Shown piece after piece: positions 48,490 to 60,115 of a stretch of 64,000 nucleotides of DNA (its first letter is position 1; every line of letters starts with the position of its first letter). The DNA comes from Mimachlamys varia (taxonomy: Eukaryota; Mollusca; Bivalvia; Pectinida; Pectinidae). The DNA lies in the NCBI GenBank assembly GCA_947623455.1, contig OX392536.1:12767282-12831281 (forward strand), written 5' to 3'. The position numbers and the translations under genes are program-made. The notes beneath the pieces were generated by a model. The model saw only the letters and a list, made by a program, of their open reading frames with translations, was not told the DNA's origin and searched no databases.

Positions 48490-50990
48490 TCATATATTTA
48501 TATCTGCATGTTCCACTACACCAGAGTTTTTCATTGTCGAGGTTCAACGTGACTTAATCTTCGACATCCAGATCAGGTAAAGGTTTAATGTCGTTTCTTC
48601 GATTGAAATAATATGCACAACGCTGTGTGTACTCACAGTCATTTCTATTAATATCCACTGGGTTTGGCCATTTTGGGACCGATTTCTCTGGTACGACAAC
48701 TGGTACTGTTGTACGAAACATGATCAGTTAACACAGATTTGCGCCTGTTGCTTTGACCTGTGTGGCAAGGTACGCCATCAGCGCTGCGAATATGTCGTCT
48801 TGAGATAGTATTCTTTTTGGCTATATATACCCCACTTTCCGCCTCACCGTTACTTTGGAGATAATTTGGTTTGGAAAAGTTTTGTTGAAGTCCACAGTTC
48901 TTTGCAAACTTTCTGAACTCGTGTGACGTAAATTGTGTAGTATTGTCTGATACGAATTTCTCTTTAACACCCCAATGTGCAAAAATGATCTTTAGTCTAA
49001 TAATAACCTGGTTACTTGCGATATTTTTAAGGTGAACAATCTCTATGCATCGTGAGTAATAATCTGTCTGGATGAGGTTAAGTTTCCCTTGCTGCAAATC
49101 AAACAATTCAGCAACCCCTTTCTCCCAGAGTCGTAATGGAAGCTCGGTGACCTTCAATGGTCCCTTACGTTGTATTGATTTGTTTGCTTGACAAATTGGA
49201 CAAGAGGTAATTTTATCCTTAATGCTTCTGGTGGTTCCTGGCCACCAAACTGTAGTTTTCGCTATGTCATAACACTTCACTATTCTCATATGACCTTCAC
49301 GTATACATTTAATGATCTCATTCCTCAGTTCATCTTGAATGGTGACTCGTTCTTTGAACAAGAGTACGCCATTACACACTGACAGTTCATTCTGTGATAG
49401 GAAGTACTCGCATGCTATTTCATCTACGCCATTTGAGTTGCTTGGCCATCCATATTTGGTATATACAAAAGCTTTTTGAACACTTGCGTCTTGTAATTGA
49501 GCTTCTCTAATTTGCTCGAGTCTTACATCCGAAATGGATTGTAGGGACTCCACTAAATTGGTGTAAAGTTCCACTTCATCATTTGAACTGTTATCACGAA
49601 TCTTCATTAGACTCCGCGAAAGCCTATCCTGGCATATGTTCCGCGACAGAACTGAACCTCTGTAATCGCATCAAGAGACGCTGATATCGCAATGGAGTTT
49701 CGTCGAGATCTTGCGTATTGTTCACATGTATTAGAGGTTTATAATTTGTCAATAGTTTAAAGCTCTCCAACCAAAATAGATACTGTTCAACTCCCCACGT
49801 GCATACACTGAAGCCAGACACTCTTTTTCTATTGCGCTACTTGGTTTCTGGCGGTATGATGGTGCGCGAACAAAACGCAACCGGCTTGAGTTCGCCGTCA
49901 TCACCTTTCTGATATAATGCTGCCCTTTTGCTGAATCTGCTTGCGTCTGCGCTCACTGCAGTTTCACGCTTCGCGTCATAAATATAAAACTTGGAGTTCC
50001 CGTCAACTACCGCATAACTTCACCGAACGCGTGTTCTTGCATAGGAGTCCATGCTCGCACTTTGTCTGATTTGAGTAAATCAGTCATGGGTTTCGCTAGT
50101 ACTACAAAGACCTTATAGGAAGTGTCCTAAGTAGTTGATCATTCCTATGATGCATCGCAACCCTGCGACGTCCTTCGGAGCATACAGCTTTCGTATTGCC
50201 TCTATCATTTTAGGTATTGGTGAAATTCCGTCATAACTAATCACGTGAACAAAGTATTCGATACCCTACTTTCCATATTCGCACTTTACTGGGTTTAGAT
50301 TTAGGCCCCCTTGGCTGTTATTCTGTACATCCATCACATTTTTAAGACGTTCGGCATGCTCCTTAACATCCTTGCCATATATCAGAGTGCCATCTACATT
50401 TTTATTGCACGTGTATGATGGCTACCACACCAAGAATCTAAAGATCATCTTTCTCTGGAAAATCCCCAGGGCTGTTGTGATACCGAATGGGACGCGGCGA
50501 AAGCAATAACACCCAAATGGTGGAATAAAGTTCGTCTTGATGTAGCGGTATTTGGTAGAAACCGCTGCTAGTATCTACTTTGAAAAGACTTTAGCACCAA
50601 CGAGCTGGGGAAAATATCGTCGAAACTAGGCAACATAAACACATGTTTTGTATCTCACGCTTTACCCCTTCGTTCAGTTTCTTCAGATCGACACAGATTC
50701 TGACATCACCGTTCTTTTTAACTACTGGTAATATTGGTGCCCACCAATTTGTAGGTTCTGTTATTCTCTTTATTATTACTTCTCTAGATACATGTACATT
50801 GTCGAGCAGTGGAAATGGAACATGTCTTGGTGACACAGTATGGTTAAAATTGTCTCTCTGTTTATTTAATATACACCGGACCATAATTGAGTAGACCAGC
50901 TAGAGGAATACTGATGAGTTGTTGAATTTCACGCAATTCTGGTGTCAAGTCCATATTTCATCGCTGCGTCGCGACAAAGTAGATTGTGTG
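48490..50990 (-). pseudogene. Ty3/Gypsy retrotransposon pol remnant (RT, RNase H, integrase)
   Basis: On the minus strand the usual Gypsy order is readable. RT runs from about 50884: PRHVPFPLLDNV, EPTNWWAPILPVVKKNG and ICVDLKKLN, then in other frames SSGFYQIPL and SYDGISPIPKMIEAIRKLY. The YVDD region near 50400 is disrupted. RNase H is at about 50000-49624: WGVEQYLFWLESFKLLTN and QDLDETPLRYQRLLMRLQRF. Integrase forms a 319-codon open frame at 49607-48648: a zinc-binding region (EGHMRIVKC, VWWPG, CPICQAN) and a core with DYYSRCIEI, VSDNTTQF and NGEAES. C-terminal remnants (FNRRNDIKPLPDLDVED) reach about 48490. Gag, protease and LTRs are not identified. Many frameshifts and stops show it is inactive. 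Confidence 0.88.
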
Positions 50991-51420
50991 TGTTTTGTCC
51001 TGCCACTACGTAGCAAAAGAGAATATCAAAGCGTCAAGAAAATCATAATCCAAACTCAAAATCAATTAAACTAGAGGCAAAATATAAACAAAGGAAAGTT
51101 TTTACACAAAGATCATCTTAAATTTTTTTTAGAGAACACAGAAGCTTTAACAGAAACTTAATCCGAACTCAAATTGATTAATCTAAGGGCAAAATAAGAA
51201 CAAAGGACAGATTTACATGGAGACCCTTGATGGAGTACGAGAGAATAAGGTTAGGTGTTCCGGAAGAGTAAGCGTGTTCTGCTTAATCGACGACACTCGT
51301 CATGAAATTAGAATCTTTTTCACATCCAAAAGTTCTCGAAATAAGAACCGAGTCATCATTTTCAATCACAACAAGTAAACACTCTAATAAGCATACTTAA
51401 AAACGTCAATTGCATATATA
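50991..51420 (-). mobile_element. Fragment of the Penelope-like family 3' region
   Basis: Sequence shared with 3320-3560 in the same orientation: 'gatttacatggagac', 'aggtgttccggaagagtaag', 'atcgacgac', 'cacatccaa', 'cacaacaagtaaacac'. At 3320-3560 this lies just downstream of the RT remnant on the minus strand, so here it is an isolated minus-strand 3' end. Its left half contains a diverged internal duplication about 130 bp apart ('aatccaaactcaaa' and 'aatccgaactcaaa'). Confidence 0.7.
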
Positions 51421-51795
51421 ATTCAGGGAAGTAAGGCCCCCATAGTGTTGTCTATGTGGATAGTTTTAAGTTGCACTCTCGTTAAATCGTAATCTTTATG
51501 TTATACCGTATGCCGGATATAGAAACGTAATCCTTATGTTGGACCGTATTTTGTATACAACGTGTATATATCAAGAGGCCTAGAGGGCCTGTATCGCTCA
51601 CCCGAATACAGATGTATCAAAACCATCAGGGACAAAACATGGACAGTATCCTGTCATTCCTTAGGAAGAAGTAAGATGTTAAAGAAATTGCTTTCTCTCA
51701 TCAAAGGATACATCAAACCAAATATGGCACAAATGCTTTTAAAGTAGAATTCGCTTCACTTCCCCGGCCTTGTTGACCTCATCTCTCAGGCCCCT
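51421..51795. other. Junction region with a dispersed-repeat end
   Basis: Non-coding. The phrase 'aggcctagagggcctgtatc' at about 51574, with a short palindromic core, resembles the start of an abundant dispersed repeat in bivalve genomes; this is from memory and not verified. Confidence 0.35.
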
Positions 51796-52495
51796 TTGAG
51801 TGTATACCTCCATTTACATCTTGAACACCCTCTCCTTAAAAATGTCTTTTCGGTCAAAACATTTGATTTTTCCACCCTGTACACTACCATAACGCATACA
51901 AAATTGAAGGAACGTCTTCGATCACTTGTTATGAGAGCTTTCTTTTCCATGAAAGGCGGACGACGATACAATTATATGGTTGCGAGCTATTTTTGAGCAT
52001 ACTTTATGAAAAACACAACAAAAGCTTAGAGGAAATATACTGAAGAATGATTGAATTCCTGGTCGACAATAGTTCGGAGGAAAGATTTTCCAGCAGACTG
52101 TTGGCATTCCCATGGGAACAAACTGTGCCCCACTCTTAGCTGACTTGTTTTTGTTTTCATACGAGGTTGAATTTGTGGAAGGGCTAATCAGGACAGGTAA
52201 CAAAAACCTTGCCAAATCTTTAAATTTCACTTTCAGAGATATCAACAATGTGTTGTTTATAAACAACAAGACGTTTGCTGACCATGTCGATCGTATATAC
52301 CCTTCTGAACTTGAAATAAAGGACACAACAGACTCTTCTTCACCAGCTGCTTACCTCGATCTCTACTTAAACTACGAACAACATGGACATCTTACTACTA
52401 AGCTATACGATAAACGTGATTTCAATTTTCCGATCGTGAAGTTTCCATTTCTTGATAGTAACATCCCTGCTTCTCCAACCTACGGTTGATTCGAT
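51796..52495 (+). pseudogene. Penelope-like reverse transcriptase remnant, plus strand
   Basis: Reads in two frames. At 51850-51996: FSTLYTTITHTKLKERL. At 52112-52489: MGTNCAPLLADLFLFSYE, then FRDINNVLFINNKTF where the RT active box should carry two Asp, then YPSELEIKDTTDSSSPAA, AYLDLYLNYEQHG, LTTKLYDKRDFNFPIVKFP and FLDSNIPASPTYG. The active-site Asp pair is read as Asn-Asn, which would abolish polymerisation. Between the two parts there are stops and a frame change. After TYG a small deletion removes a few codons and shifts the frame (a trace of LIRYSRA follows). Same family as 3300-4137 but opposite strand. The N-terminus and any GIY-YIG endonuclease are absent. Confidence 0.75.
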
Positions 52496-54389
52496 ATTCT
52501 AGGGCTTTATACTTAATATCATTGGAAAACTAGTATTCTCTACAAACTTCTATCTTCTAGAATTCTCTAAACCACTGTGATAAACACAAACAAACATGAC
52601 CATAAACAACTTATTACGTAAACAGAATATTACAGAATCTACCAGAAAACCTTGATAAACAAACAAAACAGCATGGCCTGGTATTCGCTACATAAATCTA
52701 GAAAAATCCAGAAAACTCTGCCACACTATCATAATATATTATGTAACTTCAAGATCATCTCTCTAGCAGACGACAACAATGCCGAGCCTCCAATGCCAGG
52801 AGTTCGATTCGATCAAGTGGAACAATTCATACAACAGTTCCGATGTAACGTTAAAAAATGACCCAGGTGGAAAACTACCCACCGTTGAGTTCTACGGCGG
52901 GTCTTTTTTCTTCACTGAACGAATTACAGAAATATTGGGGTCATTTTTTCTATATATAGCCGTGTAAGATTTCTACTGTAGAATAACGAACTCGGGTAAC
53001 TTTTATCACGTAGAATAATGACCCCGGGTAGTTTTTATTTTTATGTCGGGTCACTTTTTCACGTTACACTGACAAAACATTATATGCTCACTGCAAAATC
53101 TTATATTTTCACTGCTCATCACTGCAAAATTATAATCCTATGATTTAGTTAACGCTTCGGTATTCCCTAATTTATTTTATTATTATCACCGCAAAATAAT
53201 GAATCTGTTTGGTATTGATGTCACATTGATCTATGCCTCCTTCGAAGAACAGGGGGTATATATATATATATTGGTTTGCATTAGTCGGTCGGTAGACCAC
53301 ACCTTGTTGATAAATATCTTAAAAACCCTTTCCTTGATTTCTTATTATATTTTATATGTTGGTTAGTCATAGGAAGTAGATGACCCCCTAAACATTTTAA
53401 AATCAAATGGTCAAAGGGGTTTAATGCAAACACATTTAAAACAATCATTTTCAGCACAACAAAGGTGTACCAAATGTGATAACATTGGTCCCTCACTATA
53501 ACAATAACTGACCTATCTACTCGTCTGTTTCCATGGAAAGAAATAATCATTTGGAAAAACACAATTACTTTTCCGGGATGCAACATACCGCAAAATTGCT
53601 TTTCCGGAATACCACATATAGCGGGGGATAATGCCACGTTTTACGGCTCTTTGTTAATTGTGAGATAAAAGAACGATATTGACCAATCATTTGACATATT
53701 TAGTGAGATCATATCACGTCTCGAAACATTGGCATATCGTGGATTTGTACCCTGTCGATGCCATTCTTAATGGTTAGTTGTTCTAAACAAAGGATAACTA
53801 CCGTGCTGAATTAAAACACCTTCCTCACTCACCATGAAGTTCTGAAACGATAAATACACGAAAACACACAATAAAATGTCTCGTTTGGAGTGAAGTCCGA
53901 CCGAAATAGGCACTTCCACTTTCAAATACTATGTTTTCTTTATCAACAAAAAAAAACATATTGGATGTATTTATGCTAAGTCAGTACTGGGAAAGGTTGA
54001 TAAAGACCTACACTAGTTTGGTATATTGAATCTATATACTGGACAAGGTGATCATATCGAATAAATTGATGACCCATAATCAACGACGCATCAAAATAAA
54101 TTTGGTTGAAATCCAACATAGCATGCGGTTAAAGAAGAGTTTTAAAGCTAATTCAGTCACCCCCTCCCCCATTTAGGCCCCGCCTCTTACCCCTAGGTGT
54201 TGAATCAAAATTCAGAATTTAAGGAATGATTGCCTCAACCCAATGATCAAATAGTCCAAAGGTTAAATCCCCAAGGCATTTAGGAGGAGTAGCATTTAGG
54301 AGTACCATTTCGAAGGAAAAGTTAACATACGGAGGACGGCGCATGACGACGGACGAAGTACGATGACATTAACCAGTAAAATCAAAAGT
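52496..54389. other. Non-coding stretch, probable dispersed repeats
   Basis: No gene seen. At 52855-53070 the words 'atgacccaggtgg', 'ggggtcattttttc' and 'tgaccccgggtagttttta' occur in both orientations, suggesting the ends of a small inverted-repeat element. A (TA)n run is near 53260. At 54310-54370 'gacgacggacgaagtacgat' resembles a common molluscan dispersed repeat; this is from memory. Confidence 0.4.
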
Positions 54390-55095
54390 ACTGACGGATG
54401 CGTTACTCGGATGTTTGGACATGGATTGAAGGAGGCGTTACTCGGATGTTTGGACATGGTACTGAAGGAGGCGTTACGCGGATGTTTGGACATGGTACTG
54501 AAGGAGGCGTTACTCGGATGTTTGGACATGGTACTGACGGAGGCGTTACTCGGATGTTTGGACATGGTACTGAAGGAGGCGTTACTCGGATGTTTGGAAT
54601 GGTCCTGAAGGAGGCGTTACTCGGATGTTTGGACATGGTACTGAAGGACGCGTTACTCGGATGTTTGGACATGGTACTGAAGGAGGCGTTACTCGGATGT
54701 TTGGACATGGTACTGACGGATGCGTTACTCGGATGTTTGGACATGGTACTGAAGGAGGCGTTACTCGGATGTTTGACATGGTACTGAAGGAGGCGTTACT
54801 CGGATGTTTGGACATGGTACTGAAGGAGGCGTTACTCGGATGTTTGGACATGGTACTGAAGGAGGCGTTACTCGGATGTTTGGACATGGTACTGAAGGAG
54901 GCGTTACTTGGATGTTTGGACATGGTACTGAAGGAGGCGTTACTCGGATGTTTGGACATGGTACTGAAGGATGCGTTACTCGGATGTTTGGACATGGTAA
55001 AAGTACTGGAAGTACTGAAGGAGATGTTACTCGGATGTTTAGACATGGTAAAAGTACTGAAGGAGGCGTTACCCGGATGTTTGGACATTGTAAAA
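54390..55095. repeat. 36-bp tandem array
   Basis: About 19 copies of a unit containing 'ggcgttactcggatgtttgg' and 'acatggtactgaagga', length 36 bp, so frames stay open. Single-base deletions at about 54599 and 54775 shift the frames, and the last two copies have extended spacers ('gtaaaagtactgg'). Confidence 0.95.
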
Positions 55096-58000
55096 GAATG
55101 AAAGGTGCACTTTTTTTTAAAAATGCAAACTGGCTGTAAAAAATTATCAGGTCCCTGCGTTCACTGTGCCACTTTGTATCACCACTCTGATCGGCCAGTT
55201 TCTACGATTAAGATCAAAGGGACAATAATGCATTAAGTAACAATAACATTAAGTTCATTGAATAACGTATATGATTTTGGTATATTTGAATTGAAGTAAA
55301 GTATAAAGTTCTGTGGCTTAGTTGTCGGACAAAAAAAATCAAAGTAATACAATAACTGAAAACGATCATTATTGTGAAGTTATTTTAAAAGATTAAAGTT
55401 TAAGATATAACAGACTTTTTGGTTGGATCATTTAAAGTGAACTTTCACATTAAAGGTGATATTTTGTTAATTAATTTGATTAAACGTATACTTTCCCATT
55501 TACATCATAAAAATAATATTTTTTTTTATTGAGCATCATAATAGAGAAACTCTCTATTCGTGTATTTCTATTTTCTTAAATTTAATATTCCCGGCGGTTC
55601 TCAGGTAAAACATGATAAGGCAACTTCACAGCAATGTTTATTCAGTCTTTCTTTTGTCTCACCGCAAATTTCGACATATTAATTTATTCTGAGTCAAGAT
55701 ATGATAAACGTTTCATCACAGATAAATATTTAAAGCAATATCCTTTTTGAGAATCGAGCTTGAATTACCGGTATATTCATTGTTTGGTACCGCGCCTATC
55801 TTTGTCACATGTGTGTGAGTGTTCGCCCGATATTTCCTGCTTTAGCTAATACAAACATAACCCATTCAAGTGTTGCTGATTACGATACATCTAATCGATT
55901 ATTAACTAATTTACAACATACAAACTCTATGTTATCGGAAGTTACTTTAAGGAAGGAAAGTTTCACCTCACTTTGACTGTCTCGGCGTTTGTCAGAACCA
56001 ATCGGAAATATTCTACTTTCGTTTCTAGATACAAATATATCCACAGGCGGGAAATTTAACTTCGGGACTACCGATTGAAAATTACAATTTTGTCGCAATT
56101 AACAGTAAGAGCCGTTTTTATCAATACGACTTTTGTCATGATTAGCAGCAAAAGGGTTTTAATCAGATGTGAAGTTTCGACAATCACTATCGCTGCTTTA
56201 TATACAGTGTATATTTCAAAGTCTGTGGTTGGTAGCGAACATTTATACGTCAGCAATATTGGATGGGTTTTACATTTACCAGAGAGTGTAACGGTAAACC
56301 GGTCTTCCTTATACATGTATGGTCATTCTGCATGATTCTATAACGTTCAATCCAAAACGTTTAAATTGAACGGAGTTAGATTTAATCATATGGTACATGT
56401 AAGTTTATGTAAGATTCATGTAAGAAGTATTCCGCTTGTCCGTATTTAGCCAGCTGTCCGACAGTATTCTGAACTAAGCATCAGATACACTAAAGTTGTT
56501 TCCCTTATTTAGAGTATTTGTCACGTTCGTATAAATGTTTGTATTTGTTTTCATGTATATTTGTGTCATGTATGTTCGTTGTTCCTTGTGAGTGACCGTA
56601 GTTTTGGAGAGAGTGACCGGAAATGAGTAAGTCCAAGCGGGACATTTTGAGGCGACAGAAATTTCGCTAGTTTATTAAGGAGGCTCGACCGTTTCGCAAT
56701 TAACCGCTAGATTTCGTTAAAACTTTCATATGTTGACTATGCTACCAGGTAGAGATGATTTTGTGAAAATCTAAGCATTCCTATGACTTGTTTCATTTTT
56801 GGTAAAAAACACCAAAAAATGATTTTTCTCAAAATTTGATGTTTTTTCTATTTTTTTTTTCTTGTGAATGTTGTTGAAAATTACAATCATACAATAAAAT
56901 AAAAAAAGAAATCAATAGCTACCTCAAAAATATTTCATTTGTGGAAAAATGGACAAAGCGATTGTTACAAAGTGTGTTATTTTTATATCTAGCGGACAAA
57001 TTTCAGTATTCTCATTCAAATTATTTACATGAGCAGGCACAGATAACAGGCTGTGGTGAGTATTTCTTCACTATATATATGTATTTCTTTGTCTGTTTTT
57101 GTAGCCCATTTGTGGATAAAATATCTATGTAAACAACTGTTTGTTCGTGCGGTTCAGTCATGCGTTTCATTGTATATGATGTAGTGTTAGAGACAGTATC
57201 TGTAAATATCAATATTGTTGATTACATATATCAATATGAATGTATGTCTATTTGTAAGTCCAGGTATTAGAACGCATAATTATGTTATGTTTATAGTAAA
57301 GTGTGTTCAGGTGAGTGCGTATGCGTGTGTGAAAAAGTATGGAAGCCATGAGTGGCCAAATCTAACTTTAAATTGTTATATAAATAATGTTCTTGTTACT
57401 ATTTTCAAAGCTTCATGTGACGGTTACGAGCACCAACTATCTCTATCAGGGCCTTTGAGTTGCGGCAACCGGACCGACACCAGTCAAGGTCAGCCTACAA
57501 CAGAGAAACAAGTCAAGAGCATGTCTATGGTGACTTGAGGAAAGAAGCACTACCGTGGCCATCAGCCGACACAGCTCTGACTTGTCGGAGGCTTCAGTGT
57601 GTATGTCTTTGTTACCAGTAGATGGTGACTATTGTGTATTACGCCAATATATATGATATCCTAGGTGGATTTCATTGTATTTTGTGGTAATTGGTGTCCT
57701 GTGTGGAACCTGTGATCCTTTGTGGAACTTGATGTCCTTTGAGGACATTAGTCAGACCTATCTGACTATCATTTGCTTGTCATTGTGGAGGAAGAGGAGA
57801 GATATGGACGCTATCGCAACACTGTAACATTCTCATGTTGTTTAAGAGACTCTTAGTGTATATTTGATATTGTGTGAAACCCAGTATGTTTGCGAGTATG
57901 ATTTGTGTATATTGTAAATAAATTGTAAATTGTACTTAAGTCTTGTTTATATTTTCCGTATAACTACTCAACGCTCATCCTACGTTACAGTAATAACGGA

Positions 58001-58129
58001 GATTACCGCTAGGTGATTCAAACTCCGTAGAACGAGCTGTTTTTATGTTACCTATTTCATCAACAGAAAAGTCCTTTAAAAAGTTTTGAATTTGGCGGTA
58101 AAATTGTACAATGTCCCACTCGGAACTCA
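55096..58129. other. Non-coding stretch, no supported gene
   Basis: AT-rich unique sequence. A 107-codon open frame at 57215-57538 has no recognised domain, and paired antisense frames at 56068-56335 look accidental. The region ending near 57950 with aataaattgtaaattg could contain a processed 3' end or LTR-like sequence, but no direct terminal repeats were found. Confidence 0.4.
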
Positions 58130-58138
58130 TCAAATAAC

Positions 58139-59370
58139 GGAAGCATGAAGTTGGTTCCTAGTTCCTAGTTCCGTGTTCCGTTTAATAAACGGAACTAGGG
58201 ACTAGACCCTAGTTCTGTTTAACATAAACGGAACTGGGAACCAGACCCGAGTTCCGTTTAACATAAACGGAACTGGGAACCAGACCCGAGTTCCGTTTAA
58301 CCTTAAACGGAACTGGGACGTTTACCAGTTGATCTAACAAAACAGATACGTGCGATGATCATATATTTCATATTTAAACCGAACACAGGAATCGAACCCA
58401 GACCCTTTCAGACAAACAATAAGACCTAGAAAAGCATTCTTAAATGAATTTCTGTTATACGGAACTCATATCCAAACTCCAGTTCCGTTTAACCTTAAAC
58501 GGAACTGGGAACCAGACCCGAGTTCCGTTTAACCTTAAACGGAACTGGGACGTTTAACAGTTGATCTAGCAAAACATATACGTACGATGATCATATATTT
58601 CATACTTAAACCAAACACAGAAATCGAACCCAGACCCTTTCAGACAAACAATAAGACCTAGAAAAGCATTCTTAAATGTATTTCTGTTATACGGAACTCA
58701 CATCCAAACTCCAGTTCCGTTTAACCTTAAACGGAACTGGGAACCAGACCCGAGTTCCGTTTAACCTTAAACGGAACTGGGACGTTTAACAGTTGATCTT
58801 ACAAAACAGATACGTTCGATGATCATATATTTCATACTTTAACCAAACACAGGAATCGAACCCAGACCCTTTCAGACAAACAATAAGACTTAGAAAAGCA
58901 TTCTTAAATGAATTTCTGTTATACGGAACTCACATCCAAACTCCAGTTCCGTTTAACCTTAAACGGAACTGGGAACCAGACCCGAGTTCCGTTTAACCTT
59001 AAACGGAACTGGGACGTTTAACAGTTGATCTAGCAAAACATATACGTACGATGATCATATATTTCATACTTAAACCAAACACAGGAATCGAACATAATGG
59101 AAACCACAACATTAAAAAAAGACAATAAGACGTTTATAGTCTTGGTAAATGAATTTTTCTTGAACGGAGTTGACATCCAAATTCCAGTTACGTTTTACCA
59201 TAAACAGAACTAGGAATCAGAACCCAGTTCCGTTAAACATGAACGTATATAGTTTGATTTCACTGTCTTTCTCACAAAACAAAGAAGTACGATGGTCATA
59301 TTAATACTCGTACCTAAAACAAAACACAGGAATTGAGCGCAGAGCCTTTCAAACGAATAACAAGATGTTT
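58139..59370 (-). repeat. Left inverted arm: about five units of about 233 bp
   Basis: Units read 'ggaactgggaaccagacccg', 'gttccgtttaaccttaaacg', 'gatgatcatatatttcat', 'aggaatcgaacccagaccc' and 'gcattcttaaatgaatttct', the reverse complement of the right arm. The outermost 180 bp are short palindromic fragments only. The unit nearest the core (59190-59370) is strongly diverged, while the outer units are nearly identical. Confidence 0.92.
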
Positions 59371-60115
59371 ACATCCTTTGACGTTACCCCTGGGGGAGGG
59401 CTTGAAGTTGACTATAGTTTATGTAGGAAAGTGACACTTTTTGGTATATTGGATATTATTCATACTTTATTTGAATTCTATCCTGGATATGTCAGTTCAG
59501 TATTGGAAAAAGTTTGTCATGTATTGCATGGCCCGTACATGTCCGGATTTCCATCTTTACTGGCATCCACCATCGCCCATTGGGTAGCGTGGCCAATCCG
59601 CCTCTCATGTCAGCCTATTCGGCATTTTCTGGGGTAACTCCAGCCCCGCGATACTTGGGGTTTGGTCTCTCTCTGAACTATGATTTTTGCTTCGTGGACA
59701 GTCACTATTGATCTCCGAATCTACGAGTGCTGGCTACTTAGCTAACACTCGCGGCAAGTTGCTTGACGAAAGGAAATTATTCAGCAGTTCTTAACTCAAT
59801 ATATGGCTACCTGTTTGTGTGGAAGAATGTTTATTCCTTTGACTACAAAGATGGTTGAATGAACTGTTACATTTTTCGAGGTATGTAGGGAAAACTACTA
59901 AAAAGAAAAAATTTAACGTGACTGTCGCGCTAGAAAGGCGGCTAGAAAATGACCCGTGTACACCGATACACTTACACATACCGCACGTGCTACCTGTACC
60001 TATACCGCCAATCCGATTGATTAAGAACACTCGGTAACGTCCGTATCGAACCGATAAGACAAATTATTCCCGCTATTCTCCGAACCGCGGGAATATATTA
60101 TACATTGTACCTTAA
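59371..60115. other. Unique core of the foldback element
   Basis: Non-repetitive sequence between the two arms. A 90-codon open frame at 59365-59637 straddles the edge and has no recognised domain; two overlapping antisense frames at 59791-60037 are unlikely to be coding. I find no transposase motif here. Confidence 0.6.

Noticed and set aside
48366..50990. LTRs for the Gypsy remnant
   Set aside because: Flanking sequence on the two sides showed no direct repeats by eye; the left side is adjacent to the mariner, and the right side adjoins the Penelope-like fragment.
54296..55139. MSKHPSNASFST-type repetitive protein
   Set aside because: It is a reading of the 36-bp array; other frames on both strands are equally open and frameshifts occur between units.
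56440..57960. Solo LTR or envelope-like ORF (57215-57538)
   Set aside because: No direct terminal repeats, primer-binding site or target duplication were found, and the 107-codon frame has no recognisable domain.
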